From: Pseudomonas sp. GM78
GTDB taxonomy: Bacteria; Pseudomonadota; Gammaproteobacteria; Pseudomonadales; Pseudomonadaceae
DNA length: 64,000 nucleotides
Assembly: GCF_000282475.1 (NCBI RefSeq)
Contig: NZ_AKJF01000066.1
Span: 51,622 to 115,621, forward strand
Direction: 5' to 3'
Shown: one piece after another, positions 17,676 to 26,647 of the stretch
How positions within the stretch are numbered: position 1 is the first letter of the stretch
How the letters are laid out: each line of letters begins with the position of its first letter
Position numbers and translations under genes: made by a program
The notes under the pieces: generated by a model
Database searches by the model: none
What the model was told of the DNA's origin: nothing
The model's input: the letters and a program-made list of their open reading frames with translations, nothing else

Positions 17676-20204
17676 TCAGTACACGTCGCGGCGGTAGCGG
17701 CCTTGTTCGATCAGGCGCTCGACTTCGGCGGCGCCCAACACATCGTTGAGCACTTGATCGACTCCGGACGCCATGCCCTGCAAGCTGCCACAGATGTAGA
17801 TCACCGCACCGTCCGCCAGCCATTTCTTCAGTTCTTCGGCCGATTCGCGCAGGCGATCCTGCACGTAGATCTTCTCGGCTTGATCGCGCGAGAATGCCAG
17901 GTCCAAACGTTCCAGGTCGCCGGCAATCAACCACTCTTGCAGTTCATCGCGACACAGGTAGTCGTGCTCACGATTACGCTCGCCGAACAACAGCCAGTGA
18001 CGTTGTTGCCCATCGGCAATTCGCGCCTTGAGCAGGCTGCGCAAGCCGGCGAGTCCTGTGCCATTACCCAGCAGGATCATCGGCACCGGTTCATTGGGCA
18101 GGTGGAAACCACTGTTGCGCCGTACCCGCAGGCTGATGCTGCCGCCCACTGGTGCGTGCTCGGTGAGCCAGCCAGAGCCGACCCCCAGGCTGCCATCGGG
18201 GTGCAGTTCCTGGCGTACGATCAATTCCAGGATGCCGTCGGCGGCTATCGAGGCAATGGAGTATTCGCGCATGGCCAACGGCACGAGGGCATCGACCAGG
18301 GCCTGCGCATGCAGGCCGACCAGATGGCTGCGGTTCGCAGGCAGCTGCCGGCTGGCCAGGGCTTGCTCCAGCGGTTGCGACAAACCATCGTGGGTGATCA
18401 TCGCGCGACCGTCGATCCCCAGTCCTTCGAGGAAATGCTCGATGGCCCATGGGCAATTGCGCGGCAACACTTCCACCAGGTCGCCGGCCAACCAGCTGCT
18501 GGTGGTCGGCGCGCTGAGGCCGAGCAAATAGACAGGCGAACCGCTGCTGTCCGGGTTGAGCAGCTCCCGGCGAGTCAGGGTCCAGTTGTCGTAACGCGGT
18601 GCCTGCCAGGTGTCGATCGGCGCCTGGCCGGTCAACAGGCCCAGTTGCTGCTGCCAGTGACGCAAGGCATAGGGGTCGCCGCTGTCGACTTCCACCGGCG
18701 CGAACAAGGTCTTGCCACCATGCTCGCCCAGCCACTTGTGCAGGCGCTGGGCGAATCCGCAGAAGTGTTGATACTGCCGGTCGCCGAGACCCAGCACGGC
18801 GTAGTTCAGGCTTTCGAGGCTCAACGCCCGGCCCAGCACCTTGCGCTCGAAACCCCGGGCGCTGTCCGGCGCTTCGCCGTCACCAAAGGTGCTGACCACA
18901 AACAGCGCGTTGTTCGAAGCATGCAGATCCTGCTCGCTGACATCCGCCAGCGGCTGTACTTTCACCGGCAGGCCCGCCGCCTGCAACTGGCCGGCTGTCT
19001 GCCAGGCCAGTTGCTCGGCAAAGCCACTCTGGCTGGCGAAACCGATGAGCCAGGCCGGCGTGTCACTGCCAGGTTGCGCCAGGCCTTTGCGGGCGTCCTT
19101 GATCTGGCGCTTCTTGCGTCGACGATCGAGGTACAACAGCCAGCCGGTGACGAAGAACAGTGGCATGCTCAGGGCCGTGAGCGTCAGGATGATGCGCCCG
19201 ACGATGCCGAAGTAGCTGCCTACGTGCAGCGCATAGATGCTGGTCAGCAACTGCGCCTTGAGGCTCTTGTCGCTGTAGCGGTCATGCCGCTTGATCGCGC
19301 CGGTCACCGGATCGAGGGTGATCTGGTTCAACGCGCGGTCGTGGGGCGAGTTTTTCAACAGGTAGAAAACAGTGGCTGGTTGCCCGGCCACGGGCGGCAT
19401 GCGGGTGTTGTAGAAGCTCAGGTCGGGGCCGGCAGCGCTGTAGATGCTGCTCCACATCGCCGAGTAATCGGCCACCGGGGCAGGGCCACTTGGCGCCGGG
19501 CCGCGTCCGCCACGTACCCGTTCGTTCTGCGGCGAATCGGAGAGCAGGCGAGTCAGGCCCTTGTTGTACCACTCGTAGGACCAGGACAAGCCGGTCAGCG
19601 CCGCCAGGAGGTAAAACACCAGGCACCAGGTGCCGGCAATCGAGTGCAGGTCCCAATTGAAGCTGCGACCTTTTTTCTTCCAGTCGAGGGTCAGCCAGGC
19701 GCGCCAGCTTTTCCACTGGCGGGGCCAGCGCAGGTACAGGCCGGACAGACAGAAGAACACCAGGATCAGAGTGCAGGCGCCCGTGATCTGCCGGCCGGTA
19801 TCGCCCATGGCGAGGAAGCGGTGCAGTTGCAGCATCAGGCCGAAGAAGCCTTGGCCGCTGGCGTCGCCCAGGAGTTCGCCGGTGTACGGGTCGACGTAAC
19901 GCATGGGGCCGCGACGCTCTCCCGCGGGCGGGGTGAAGAACACTTTTGCGGCAACGTCGCTGTCGATACCGACCGAAAGCATCGCGACTTTCATCTGCGT
20001 CGCCGTTTCGATCTTCTCCACCAGATCGGCGGGTGGCAGCACGCCGGCGACCTGTTTCTGCACCTGCAACACGGAAGGGTTCAGCGCGTACAGGATTTCA
20101 TCCTGAAACGACACCGCCGCACCGGTGATGCCCATCAGGGCCAGGACCAGTCCGGCGCTGATGCCAAAAAACCAGTGCAACTGGAACAGGGTTTTCTTCA
20201 ACAC
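17676..20204 (-). CDS. piuB: PepSY / flavodoxin / FNR membrane reductase, PiuB-like
   Basis: 842 residues. The N-terminal PepSY-TM half has hydrophobic segments near 8-32, 140-165, 190-215 and 345-368. Next is a flavodoxin-like domain ([22 protein letters not shown]), then an FNR-type FAD/NADPH domain ([10 protein letters not shown] and a C-terminal [10 protein letters not shown]). It resembles sulfite-reductase flavoprotein fusions that move electrons from NADPH across the inner membrane, most likely to reduce ferric siderophore in the periplasm. GTG start; AAGGCGAG upstream. The next gene is the TonB receptor, the order I remember for P. aeruginosa piuB-piuA. Confidence 0.85.
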   Translation of the reverse strand: MLKKTLFQLHWFFGISAGLVLALMGITGAAVSFQDEILYALNPSVLQVQKQVAGVLPPADLVEKIETATQMKVAMLSVGIDSDVAAKVFFTPPAGERRGPMRYVDPYTGELLGDASGQGFFGLMLQLHRFLAMGDTGRQITGACTLILVFFCLSGLYLRWPRQWKSWRAWLTLDWKKKGRSFNWDLHSIAGTWCLVFYLLAALTGLSWSYEWYNKGLTRLLSDSPQNERVRGGRGPAPSGPAPVADYSAMWSSIYSAAGPDLSFYNTRMPPVAGQPATVFYLLKNSPHDRALNQITLDPVTGAIKRHDRYSDKSLKAQLLTSIYALHVGSYFGIVGRIILTLTALSMPLFFVTGWLLYLDRRRKKRQIKDARKGLAQPGSDTPAWLIGFASQSGFAEQLAWQTAGQLQAAGLPVKVQPLADVSEQDLHASNNALFVVSTFGDGEAPDSARGFERKVLGRALSLESLNYAVLGLGDRQYQHFCGFAQRLHKWLGEHGGKTLFAPVEVDSGDPYALRHWQQQLGLLTGQAPIDTWQAPRYDNWTLTRRELLNPDSSGSPVYLLGLSAPTTSSWLAGDLVEVLPRNCPWAIEHFLEGLGIDGRAMITHDGLSQPLEQALASRQLPANRSHLVGLHAQALVDALVPLAMREYSIASIAADGILELIVRQELHPDGSLGVGSGWLTEHAPVGGSISLRVRRNSGFHLPNEPVPMILLGNGTGLAGLRSLLKARIADGQQRHWLLFGERNREHDYLCRDELQEWLIAGDLERLDLAFSRDQAEKIYVQDRLRESAEELKKWLADGAVIYICGSLQGMASGVDQVLNDVLGAAEVERLIEQGRYRRDVY

Positions 20205-20289
20205 GTCGCTCGCCTTGTTCGTTCAAAAGTAATCATCACGGCGCGCATTATGCCGTGGGTTGTCGAGAAACATTCCCTTTACACACAAA

Positions 20290-20317
20290 AGCCCCGTTCA
20301 CCTGGATGAACGGGGCT
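20290..20317 (-). terminator. Terminator of piuA
   Basis: On the minus strand AGCCCCGTTCA and TGAACGGGGCT form a stem with a 6-base loop, followed by TTTTGTG, 18 bases past the piuA stop. Confidence 0.85.
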
Positions 20318-20334
20318 TGGGTTTCACCTTTCCA

Positions 20335-22671
20335 TCAGAAGTGGAAGTTGGTGCTCAGCAGGGCAGTCCGGCCCGCCGCCTGGTTGGCGAAGTGGGTGGA
20401 GAACGCCTTGTCGTAGTAGGTGACGTCGGTCAGGTTCTGCACGTTCAGCTGCAGGTCGATGTTCTTGGTCAGCTTGTAGGCGGCCATGGCGTCGTAGCGC
20501 ACATAGTCATTGACCATGGTGGTGTTGGCCACGCTGCCGAACACGTCATCGACATAGAACGCACCGCCACCGATGGTCAGCTTCGGCGTGACCTGGTAGG
20601 TCGTCCACAGGCTGGCACTGTTTTTCGGTGTGTTAGGCAGTTCGTTGCCGTCGGTCACGCTGAGCGGGCCGCCATCGACTTGTTCGCTGTCCATGTAGGC
20701 GTAACCGGCGAATACTTGCCATTTGTCGGTGAGCTTGCCGGTGGCCGAAAGCTCGACGCCCTGAACGCGGGTCTTGCCGGCGTTTTCGTACGAGGTGGTA
20801 TCCACTTGAACGCGCGCGTTGTCTTTCTCGGTGCGGAAGATATCGGCGGTCAGCGACAGGCGATCGTTCAGCAGGTCCCACTTGGTACCGATTTCGTAGT
20901 TCTTGGTGGTTTCCGGCTCCATGTCGCTGCTTATCTGGTTGCCGCTGCGATCCGGGGTATTGCCCAGCGCGTTGGTTTCCGAGCCTTCACCCAGCGTGTT
21001 GCCTGGTGGGGTGGCAGAGGTGGCGTACGAGGCATAAATGCTGCCGTTATCAGCAGGTTTGTAAACGACGCCGAACTGACCGGTAACGAACTCACTGGTG
21101 TCCTTGGCCTTGGCCGGCACGCCTTTGTTCACGACCGTTGCCCCGGAAGCGTCATAGGTGCGGTACTGGGTGTCGAAATGGTCGTAGCGCAGGCCCATGT
21201 TCACCAGCCACTGCTCGGACAACTCCAGGGTGTCGAACACATACAGTGCGTAGGTGTTGGCCTTGGTGTCGGTGCCGGCGTAGTTGCGGGTGATCGAACC
21301 GTTCCATGGATCGTTCGGGTTCGGGTTCGACAAAGAGGTGCAGTTGTAGCCACTTGGCGCGCCGATGATGCCCGGGTTACAGGTGGTGGTAACTGGGGTG
21401 GTCCCCGGCGTGGTATCGGTGTTGACGGTATACGACGATTTCTTGCTTTCCTCGCGGCTCAACTCGATACCGGTCGAGAAGCTGTTCTTGAAGCCGGCGA
21501 TGTAGACATCACCAAACAGGTCGGTCTGGTTGGTCGTCGTGTCGGTGTTGCTGACGCGAGTGTTGGCCCGACGCCACACGGTACCGTTGTTGACGTTGCC
21601 CTTGCTGTCGTCCGGCTGGGTCAGGATGTAGTCCTGCATGCTGCTGCCGTGGCGCAGGGTGTTCTTGACGGTCAGGGCGTCGTTCAGGTCGTGCTCGATG
21701 GCGATGGTCGCGGTGTCGGTACGGCCTTTGCGGAAGTCACGATCGGTCAGACCGTAGAAGTTGCTGCTGTTGCCGCCGGCGTAAGGCTTGTCCGGGTTGG
21801 ACTTGGTACGGTCGGCAGTTTTACCCGAAGCTGGAACTGTGTACGGAATACCCGAATCCGGTGTGTCGTTGCTTTCCAGGTGGTAGTAATCAAGGTTGAC
21901 GCGGGTGTCGGTGCCCAGGCCGAAGGCCAGCGATGGCGCGACGCCCCAGCGATCGTAATCGACGCTTTCGCGGCCGGCGACATTGCTTTCGTGGCTCATC
22001 AGGTTCAGACGACCGGCAGCGGTGTCGGAGAACTGGTAGTTGCCGTCCATGGTGTAGCGCTGGGTCTGGTCCGAACCCCAGGTAAAGCCACCGTCGAACG
22101 AGTCGCCCAGGTGCGCTTTCTTGCTCACCAGGTTGATGCTGCCGCCGGCAGCGCCGCGACCGCCAATGGCCGAGTTGGGGCCCTTGCTGACTTCGATCGA
22201 TTCAACGGCGAAGATTTCGCGGCTCTGCGAACCGGTATCGCGCACGCCGTCCAGGTAAGTATCGCCCTGGGCATCGAAACCGCGGATGAACGGACGGTCG
22301 CCCTGGGGGTTGCCGCCTTCACCGGCACCGAAGGTGATGCCCGGGACGGTACGCAGCGCGTCCTGCATGTTCAGTGCGCCGGTGTCCTTGAGGACTTGTT
22401 GCGGGATGACGGTAATCGAGCGCGGCGTATCTACCAACGGCGCGGTGTACTTGGGCGAGGAGGCTTTTTCGACGTTGTAGGAGGTCGCGTCCTGGGATTC
22501 GCCGGTGATCGCGGTAGCGCCCAGGGAAATCGTGTTGCCCGGCGCTTTCTCGTCGGCTTTTTCAGCGGCGAAAACCATTTGGCCCGCAGAGCCGGCAGTG
22601 ATGGCCACGCCAATTGCGCAAGTGAGCAGACGCGGTGAACTGACCGGTTGTTGTGGGTGTTGACGTGACAT
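20335..22671 (-). CDS. piuA: TonB-dependent siderophore receptor, PiuA/Fiu-like
   Basis: 778 residues. A signal peptide ends near residue 35 (VFAAEKADEK). The plug domain contains DTPRSITVIPQQVL and RGFDAQGDTYLDGVRD, followed by a 22-strand barrel ending in TALLSTNFHF with the terminal phenylalanine expected for outer-membrane assembly. The family takes up catecholate iron complexes and also catechol-linked antibiotics. GGGAGGGG lies before the ATG. AT-rich upstream sequence suggests Fur control. Neighbours piuB and piuC support the iron role. Confidence 0.9.
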   Translation of the reverse strand: MSRQHPQQPVSSPRLLTCAIGVAITAGSAGQMVFAAEKADEKAPGNTISLGATAITGESQDATSYNVEKASSPKYTAPLVDTPRSITVIPQQVLKDTGALNMQDALRTVPGITFGAGEGGNPQGDRPFIRGFDAQGDTYLDGVRDTGSQSREIFAVESIEVSKGPNSAIGGRGAAGGSINLVSKKAHLGDSFDGGFTWGSDQTQRYTMDGNYQFSDTAAGRLNLMSHESNVAGRESVDYDRWGVAPSLAFGLGTDTRVNLDYYHLESNDTPDSGIPYTVPASGKTADRTKSNPDKPYAGGNSSNFYGLTDRDFRKGRTDTATIAIEHDLNDALTVKNTLRHGSSMQDYILTQPDDSKGNVNNGTVWRRANTRVSNTDTTTNQTDLFGDVYIAGFKNSFSTGIELSREESKKSSYTVNTDTTPGTTPVTTTCNPGIIGAPSGYNCTSLSNPNPNDPWNGSITRNYAGTDTKANTYALYVFDTLELSEQWLVNMGLRYDHFDTQYRTYDASGATVVNKGVPAKAKDTSEFVTGQFGVVYKPADNGSIYASYATSATPPGNTLGEGSETNALGNTPDRSGNQISSDMEPETTKNYEIGTKWDLLNDRLSLTADIFRTEKDNARVQVDTTSYENAGKTRVQGVELSATGKLTDKWQVFAGYAYMDSEQVDGGPLSVTDGNELPNTPKNSASLWTTYQVTPKLTIGGGAFYVDDVFGSVANTTMVNDYVRYDAMAAYKLTKNIDLQLNVQNLTDVTYYDKAFSTHFANQAAGRTALLSTNFHF

Positions 22672-22828
22672 TTTTTATTCCCCTCCCCAAGGATTTGAGG
22701 CGGCGGAATATAGGGTAAACACGTATTTGTATCAATTGCGAAAAATTACTATTCGCACTGAATTTACAATCTTTACAATTTAACCTTACGGTTTTTACTG
22801 TTTCGTTCGTCTAGCGGGTTTTACACAA

Positions 22829-22847
22829 GCAATAAGAATCAATACCA
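22829..22847 (+). promoter_or_regulatory. Possible Fur box between piuA and piuC
   Basis: GCAATAAGAATCAATACCA resembles the Fur pattern; AATAAGAATCAATACC matches the classical AATGAGAATCATTATC at 13 of 16 positions. It lies in the 208-base divergent gap, 33 bases before the piuC start. AT-rich sequence at 22725-22790 may hold a second site for piuA but I could not fix one. Confidence 0.45.
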
Positions 22848-22879
22848 TTGGCACCCTTTTGCTTTCTGGTGCTTGCCCC

Positions 22880-23560
22880 ATGCTGCTGCACATTCCCGGC
22901 TTGTTCGAAAAAGAAGAAGTGCAGCGCATTCGCGAGGCTCTGCAACAGGCCGATTGGGCCGATGGCAAGATCACCGCCGGCTATCAGTCGGCCAAGGCCA
23001 AGCACAATCTGCAGTTGCCTGAAGGTCACCCGCTGGCCAAGGAGATCGGCGCGGCCATGCTGGAGCGACTGTGGAAAAATCCACAGTTCATGTCGGCGGC
23101 ATTACCGCACAAGGTGTTTCCTCCGTTGCTGAACTGTTACACGGCCGGCGGCAGCTTCGACTTCCACATCGACAACGCCGTGCGTCAGCCCAAGGGCAGT
23201 ATCGAACGGGTGCGCACCGATCTGTCGGCCACGCTGTTCTTCAGTGAACCCGAGGATTACGACGGCGGCGAGCTGGAAATCCAGGACACCTACGGTACCC
23301 AACGCGTGAAGTTGCCGGCTGGCGACATGGTGCTGTACCCCGGCACCAGCCTGCACAAGGTCAACGCCGTCACCCGGGGTACGCGCTACGCCTCGTTTTT
23401 CTGGACCCAGAGCCTGGTGCGCGAAGACAGCCAGCGTGCGCTGTTGTTCGAGATGGACGGGGCGATCCGGCAGTTGACCCAGGACGTGCCCGATCACCCT
23501 TCGCTGATCCGCCTGACCGGCACCTATCACAACCTGCTGCGCCGTTGGGTCGAGGTATGA
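22880..23560 (+). CDS. piuC: Fe(II)/2-oxoglutarate-dependent PKHD-type hydroxylase, PiuC-like
   Basis: 226 residues from the ATG at 22880, the usual length; an upstream TTG at 22859 is less likely. Iron ligands of the double-stranded beta-helix are H96 and D98 (DFHIDN) and H159 (SLHKV); R169 is the likely 2-oxoglutarate anchor (GTRYASFFW). Homologues accompany siderophore receptors, but the substrate is not established. It is divergent from piuA and overlaps the next gene by four bases (ATGA). Confidence 0.92.
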   Translation: MLLHIPGLFEKEEVQRIREALQQADWADGKITAGYQSAKAKHNLQLPEGHPLAKEIGAAMLERLWKNPQFMSAALPHKVFPPLLNCYTAGGSFDFHIDNAVRQPKGSIERVRTDLSATLFFSEPEDYDGGELEIQDTYGTQRVKLPAGDMVLYPGTSLHKVNAVTRGTRYASFFWTQSLVREDSQRALLFEMDGAIRQLTQDVPDHPSLIRLTGTYHNLLRRWVEV

Positions 23561-24342
23561 GTTTTCAATTGCGCCGCGAGGAAGTGCTCGACGGTGAACG
23601 CCTCAAAGACATGCTCGATGAAAGCCCGGCGCGTGCGGCCCAGGCGATTCTGATGGCGGCCCGCGAAGGGGTTGTCGATGCCCAGGCGCTGCTCGGGCAG
23701 ATCCTGCTGGACGGGCGAGGGATCGAACAGGATCAGCCGCTGGCGGTGCGCTGGTTCGGGATTGCCGCCCAAAGTGGACATCTGATGGCGCGTAACATGC
23801 TCGGCCGTTGTCATGAGCATGGTTGGGGCTGTGCTGCGGATGCTTCAGTCGCGGCCAGGCATTACAAAGTCGCAGCTGATGCTGGATTGGATTGGGCGAT
23901 GTACAACTACGCCAATCTGCTGGCGACCGGGCGTGGGGTGGCCGAGGATCAGGTCCAGGCACTGAATCTATATCAGCGTGCTGCCGAGCTTGGCCATGCG
24001 AAATCGATGAACCTGCTGGGGCGCTATCTGGAAGAGGGGCGCGCTTGCCCGTCGGATCTGGTAGCCGCCCGTGACTGGTATCGACGTTCAGCGGCCGGCG
24101 GGGATTTTCGGGGGCAGTTCAGCTATGCGGCGGTGCTGGCGGATGAAGGCAATATCGACGAGGCGCTGCAATGGCTACACAAGGCTCTGGACGGCGGGAA
24201 TCTGAATTTTTTGCGAGTGGCGAGCCAAACGCTATCACACGCGCAAAGCCCGAGAATTCGCGAATTGGCCGCACTCTATGGGCAACGGCTGGTGCAACTG
24301 AGCGATGAGCGGAGCCAGCCTGGGGTTGTTGAATTGGTGTGA
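23557..24342 (+). CDS. SEL1/TPR-like repeat protein
   Basis: 261 residues, translated from the ATGA overlap with piuC. At least five SEL1-type repeats can be seen, each with the A..G...A...Y..AA pattern (for example [51 protein letters not shown]). There is no signal peptide, so it is probably a cytosolic scaffold for protein contacts. The same neighbour follows piuC in P. aeruginosa. Function unknown. Confidence 0.9.
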   Translation: MSFQLRREEVLDGERLKDMLDESPARAAQAILMAAREGVVDAQALLGQILLDGRGIEQDQPLAVRWFGIAAQSGHLMARNMLGRCHEHGWGCAADASVAARHYKVAADAGLDWAMYNYANLLATGRGVAEDQVQALNLYQRAAELGHAKSMNLLGRYLEEGRACPSDLVAARDWYRRSAAGGDFRGQFSYAAVLADEGNIDEALQWLHKALDGGNLNFLRVASQTLSHAQSPRIRELAALYGQRLVQLSDERSQPGVVELV

Positions 24343-24399
24343 ATCACTATGATTGGAAGTTAATCACTTTTCATCAAGCTACTTCATAGAGACATCATC

Positions 24400-24663
24400 A
24401 TGGCCGCAACCAAAGTATTGACTGCGCATGTACCCATGGAACTCGCTGATAAAGTCGATCAGATGGCCGCCAGGATGGAGCGTTCACGAGGCTGGATCGT
24501 GAAGCAGGCGCTTGCCGACTGGATCGATCTGGAGGAGGAGCGCAGCCGACTGACCCGCGAGGCGATGGCAGACGTAGATGCCGGGAGGGTGATCGATCAT
24601 CAATCCGTCCAGGCTTGGGCGGAGAGCCTGAGTACTGAAAACCCGTTGCCGGTTCCGCGCTGA
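24400..24663 (+). CDS. Antitoxin, CopG/RHH type
   Basis: 87 residues. The first 45 form a ribbon-helix-helix DNA-binding fold (KVLTAHVPMELADKVDQMA, then RSRGWIVKQALADWI), followed by an acidic, probably disordered tail that would cover the toxin. The stop codon TGA overlaps the toxin ATG by one base, the usual antitoxin-first order. Such antitoxins normally repress their own promoter; the 57-base gap upstream is short and I did not fix an operator. Confidence 0.88.
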   Translation: MAATKVLTAHVPMELADKVDQMAARMERSRGWIVKQALADWIDLEEERSRLTREAMADVDAGRVIDHQSVQAWAESLSTENPLPVPR

Positions 24664-24938
24664 TGGAGTTGAAGTGGACGAGCAAGGCTTTATCGGATCT
24701 TGCACGGCTTTTTGAGTTTCTTGCAGTGGTCAATCGTCCTGCGGCGGCTCGAACTGTTCAATCTCTGACTCAGGCGCCCACAGCCTTGCTGAGCAATCCA
24801 CGAATCGGCGAGCGGATTGAAGAGTTCGAACCGCGAGACGTACGAAAGCTTTTAGTCGGCCATTACGAAATGCGATACGAGATTCAAGGCTTGTCGCTCT
24901 ACATACTGCGTCTTTGGCATGTGCGAGAAGACCGGTAG
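24663..24938 (+). CDS. RelE/ParE-family toxin
   Basis: 91 residues with the RelE/ParE pattern: WTSKALSDLARLFEFL at the start, NPRIGERIEEF in the middle, VRKLLVGHYEMRYEI, and a C-terminal ILRLWHVREDR. Conserved R and H residues at the end fit an active toxin. Whether it cleaves mRNA at the ribosome (RelE) or inhibits gyrase (ParE) cannot be decided; the RHH partner favours ParE. It is an addition between genes that are close neighbours in related genomes. Confidence 0.88.
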   Translation: MELKWTSKALSDLARLFEFLAVVNRPAAARTVQSLTQAPTALLSNPRIGERIEEFEPRDVRKLLVGHYEMRYEIQGLSLYILRLWHVREDR

Positions 24939-24971
24939 AAAATGTCCTCTCAAGCACAAAGTTTCAGGCAC

Positions 24972-25003
24972 AAAAAAGCCCATGACTCGTCATGGGCTTT
25001 TTG
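24972..25003. terminator. Bidirectional terminator between the toxin gene and speC
   Basis: AAAAAGCCCATGA CTCG TCATGGGCTTTTT is a symmetric stem with A and T tracts on both sides, serving the convergent toxin and speC transcripts. Confidence 0.9.
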
Positions 25004-25020
25004 CTTTCAGCGTATAGCGC

Positions 25021-26184
25021 TTACACGTAGAACGATTTCAACGGCGGGAAGCCATTGAACTCAACCGCGCTGTAGCTGGTGGTGTACGCGCCGGTCGACA
25101 GCCAGTACAGGCGATCACCGATGGCCAGGTTCAGTGGCAGGCCGTACTTGTAGTTTTCGTACATGATGTCGGCGCTGTCGCAGGTTGGGCCGGCGATGAC
25201 GACTTCTTCCATCTCGCCTTTCTTTTCGGTCCAGATCGGGAACTTGATGGCTTCGTCCATGGTTTCGATCAGGCCGGAGAACTTGCCCACGTCCGTGTAC
25301 ACCCAGCGCTCGACGGCGGTACGGGATTTACGGGCGACCAGCACGACTTCACTGACCAGGATGCCGGCGTTGGCGATCAGCGAACGGCCCGGCTCCAGGA
25401 TGATTTCCGGCAGGTCGTCACCGAAGTCTTCCTTGAGGAAGCGGATGATTTCTTCGGCGTAGGTTTCCAGGCTGTTGGTGCGGGTGATGTAGTTGGCCGG
25501 GAAGCCACCGCCCATGTTGATCAGCTTGAGAACGATGCCGTCTTCTTCCTTCAGGCGTTCGAAGATCACCTTGACCTTGGCGATCGCGGCGTCCCAGACG
25601 CTGATGTCGCGCTGCTGCGAGCCTACGTGGAAGGAGATGCCGTATGGCACCAGGCCCAGGTCACGGGCGAGGATCAGCAGGTCCATGGCCATGTCGGTCT
25701 GGCAGCCGAATTTGCGCGACAGCGGCCAGTCGGCGGTGGTCGAGCCTTCGGTCAGGATGCGTACGTAGACTTTCGCGCCCGGTGCGGCCTTGGCGATGTT
25801 GCGCAGGTCGGCTTCGGAGTCGGTGGCATACAGGCGCACGCCCTTCTCGTAGAAGTAGCGGATGTCCTTGGATTTCTTGATGGTGTTGCCGTAGCTGATC
25901 CGGTCGGCGCTGACGCCGCGGCTCAGCACTTTGTCCAGCTCGTAGATCGAGGCGATGTCGAAGCTCGAGCCTTTCTCCTTGAGCAGGTCGATGATTTCCA
26001 CGGCCGGGTTGGCCTTGACGGCGTAGTAGACCTTGGCGAATTCGAAACCGGCGCGCAGGTCGTCATAGGCCTGGCTGATCATCGCGGTGTCGATCACCAC
26101 GAACGGGGTTTCTTGCTTGTCGGCGAACGCCTTCATTTTCTGAAAGGTATCGCGCGCGAAATAGTCTTCGACCTGGATCGACAT
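25021..26184 (-). CDS. speC: Ornithine (lysine/ornithine) decarboxylase, fold III
   Basis: 387 residues. PLP enzyme of the alanine-racemase fold that makes putrescine from ornithine. The Schiff-base lysine is K57 (YYAVKANP). The glycine-rich NMGGGFPANY and the catalytic cysteine in GPTCDSAD (near residue 337) are present. The start at 26184 has AGGAG upstream; the open frame runs on to 26277 but without a ribosome-binding site, and 387 residues is the normal length. A long leader with a terminator-like hairpin precedes it (see 26290-26326). Confidence 0.95.
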   Translation of the reverse strand: MSIQVEDYFARDTFQKMKAFADKQETPFVVIDTAMISQAYDDLRAGFEFAKVYYAVKANPAVEIIDLLKEKGSSFDIASIYELDKVLSRGVSADRISYGNTIKKSKDIRYFYEKGVRLYATDSEADLRNIAKAAPGAKVYVRILTEGSTTADWPLSRKFGCQTDMAMDLLILARDLGLVPYGISFHVGSQQRDISVWDAAIAKVKVIFERLKEEDGIVLKLINMGGGFPANYITRTNSLETYAEEIIRFLKEDFGDDLPEIILEPGRSLIANAGILVSEVVLVARKSRTAVERWVYTDVGKFSGLIETMDEAIKFPIWTEKKGEMEEVVIAGPTCDSADIMYENYKYGLPLNLAIGDRLYWLSTGAYTTSYSAVEFNGFPPLKSFYV

Positions 26185-26289
26185 GCTGGGAACTCCTACT
26201 GGCAAACTGAAATTATCAATGGGTGCAAATGAACGTCCTCCGTATCCCCACTTTGGTTCGCCTACTTCCCAAGGCATGTCGCCGAAAGC

Positions 26290-26326
26290 AAAAAGGCCAT
26301 GGGAAGCGCTGCTTTCCCTTGGCCTT
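26290..26326 (-). promoter_or_regulatory. Terminator-like hairpin in the speC leader
   Basis: On the minus strand AAGGCCA, mismatch, GGGAA pairs with TTCCC, mismatch, TGGCCTT over an 8-base loop and runs straight into TTTTT. It lies 106 bases before the speC start codon. Downstream bases 26265-26274 (CCTTGGGAAG on the minus strand) can pair with the 3' arm instead. It may be an attenuator or a plain terminator of read-through transcription. Confidence 0.5.
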
Positions 26327-26387
26327 GCTGTCTCGTCGTCAGTACTTGAGCCGGATGGATCGTTTCCAGCATGGACGTTCGGCGCGA

Positions 26388-26416
26388 ACTTTAGGGCGTG
26401 AGGGGCTTGAGATCAA
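26388..26416 (-). promoter_or_regulatory. Putative sigma70 promoter of speC
   Basis: On the minus strand TTGATC (26416-26411) and TAAAGT (26393-26388) are 17 bases apart. Transcription would begin near 26381, giving a leader of about 197 bases. The rest of the gap up to the REP pair at 26550 shows nothing else I can name. Confidence 0.4.
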
Positions 26417-26549
26417 CAAAAAATGTCGCGTTTTTGCACGCATCCGTCGTGCGGTCCCTTACAACTAACGATGTAACGGACCTGTGTGACGGTGTGATGT
26501 TCCCCTTGGAGGGATATTTGAGGTGTGTCAGCGGGAATTGAGGTGCCCC

Positions 26550-26640
26550 ATTCGCGGGCAAGCCTCGCTCCTACAGATTGGGGGTGTGCGTTATTGTTTG
26601 CACGACACCGAATCCGTAGGAGCGAGGCTTGCCCGCGAAG
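26550..26640. repeat. REP pair
   Basis: TTCGCGGGCAAGCCTCGCTCC at the left is given here as TTCGCGGGCAAG plus CCTCGCTCCTACA; the inverted arm GTAGGAGCGAGGCTTGCCCG closes it. It lies just past the end of the osmoprotectant operon. Confidence 0.85.
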
Positions 26641-26647
26641 GCGTCAG

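Noticed and set aside
17673-20309. 878-residue plus-strand open frame opposite piuB
   Set aside because: Shadow frame; the opposite strand has clear PepSY, flavodoxin and FNR motifs.
20260-22638. 792-residue plus-strand frame opposite piuA
   Set aside because: Low-complexity V/G/A shadow of the TonB receptor gene.
26261-26371. Possible 36-codon leader peptide in the speC leader (ATG at 26371 on the minus strand)
   Set aside because: No ribosome-binding site, no run of regulatory codons, and it spans the hairpin; too weak to call.
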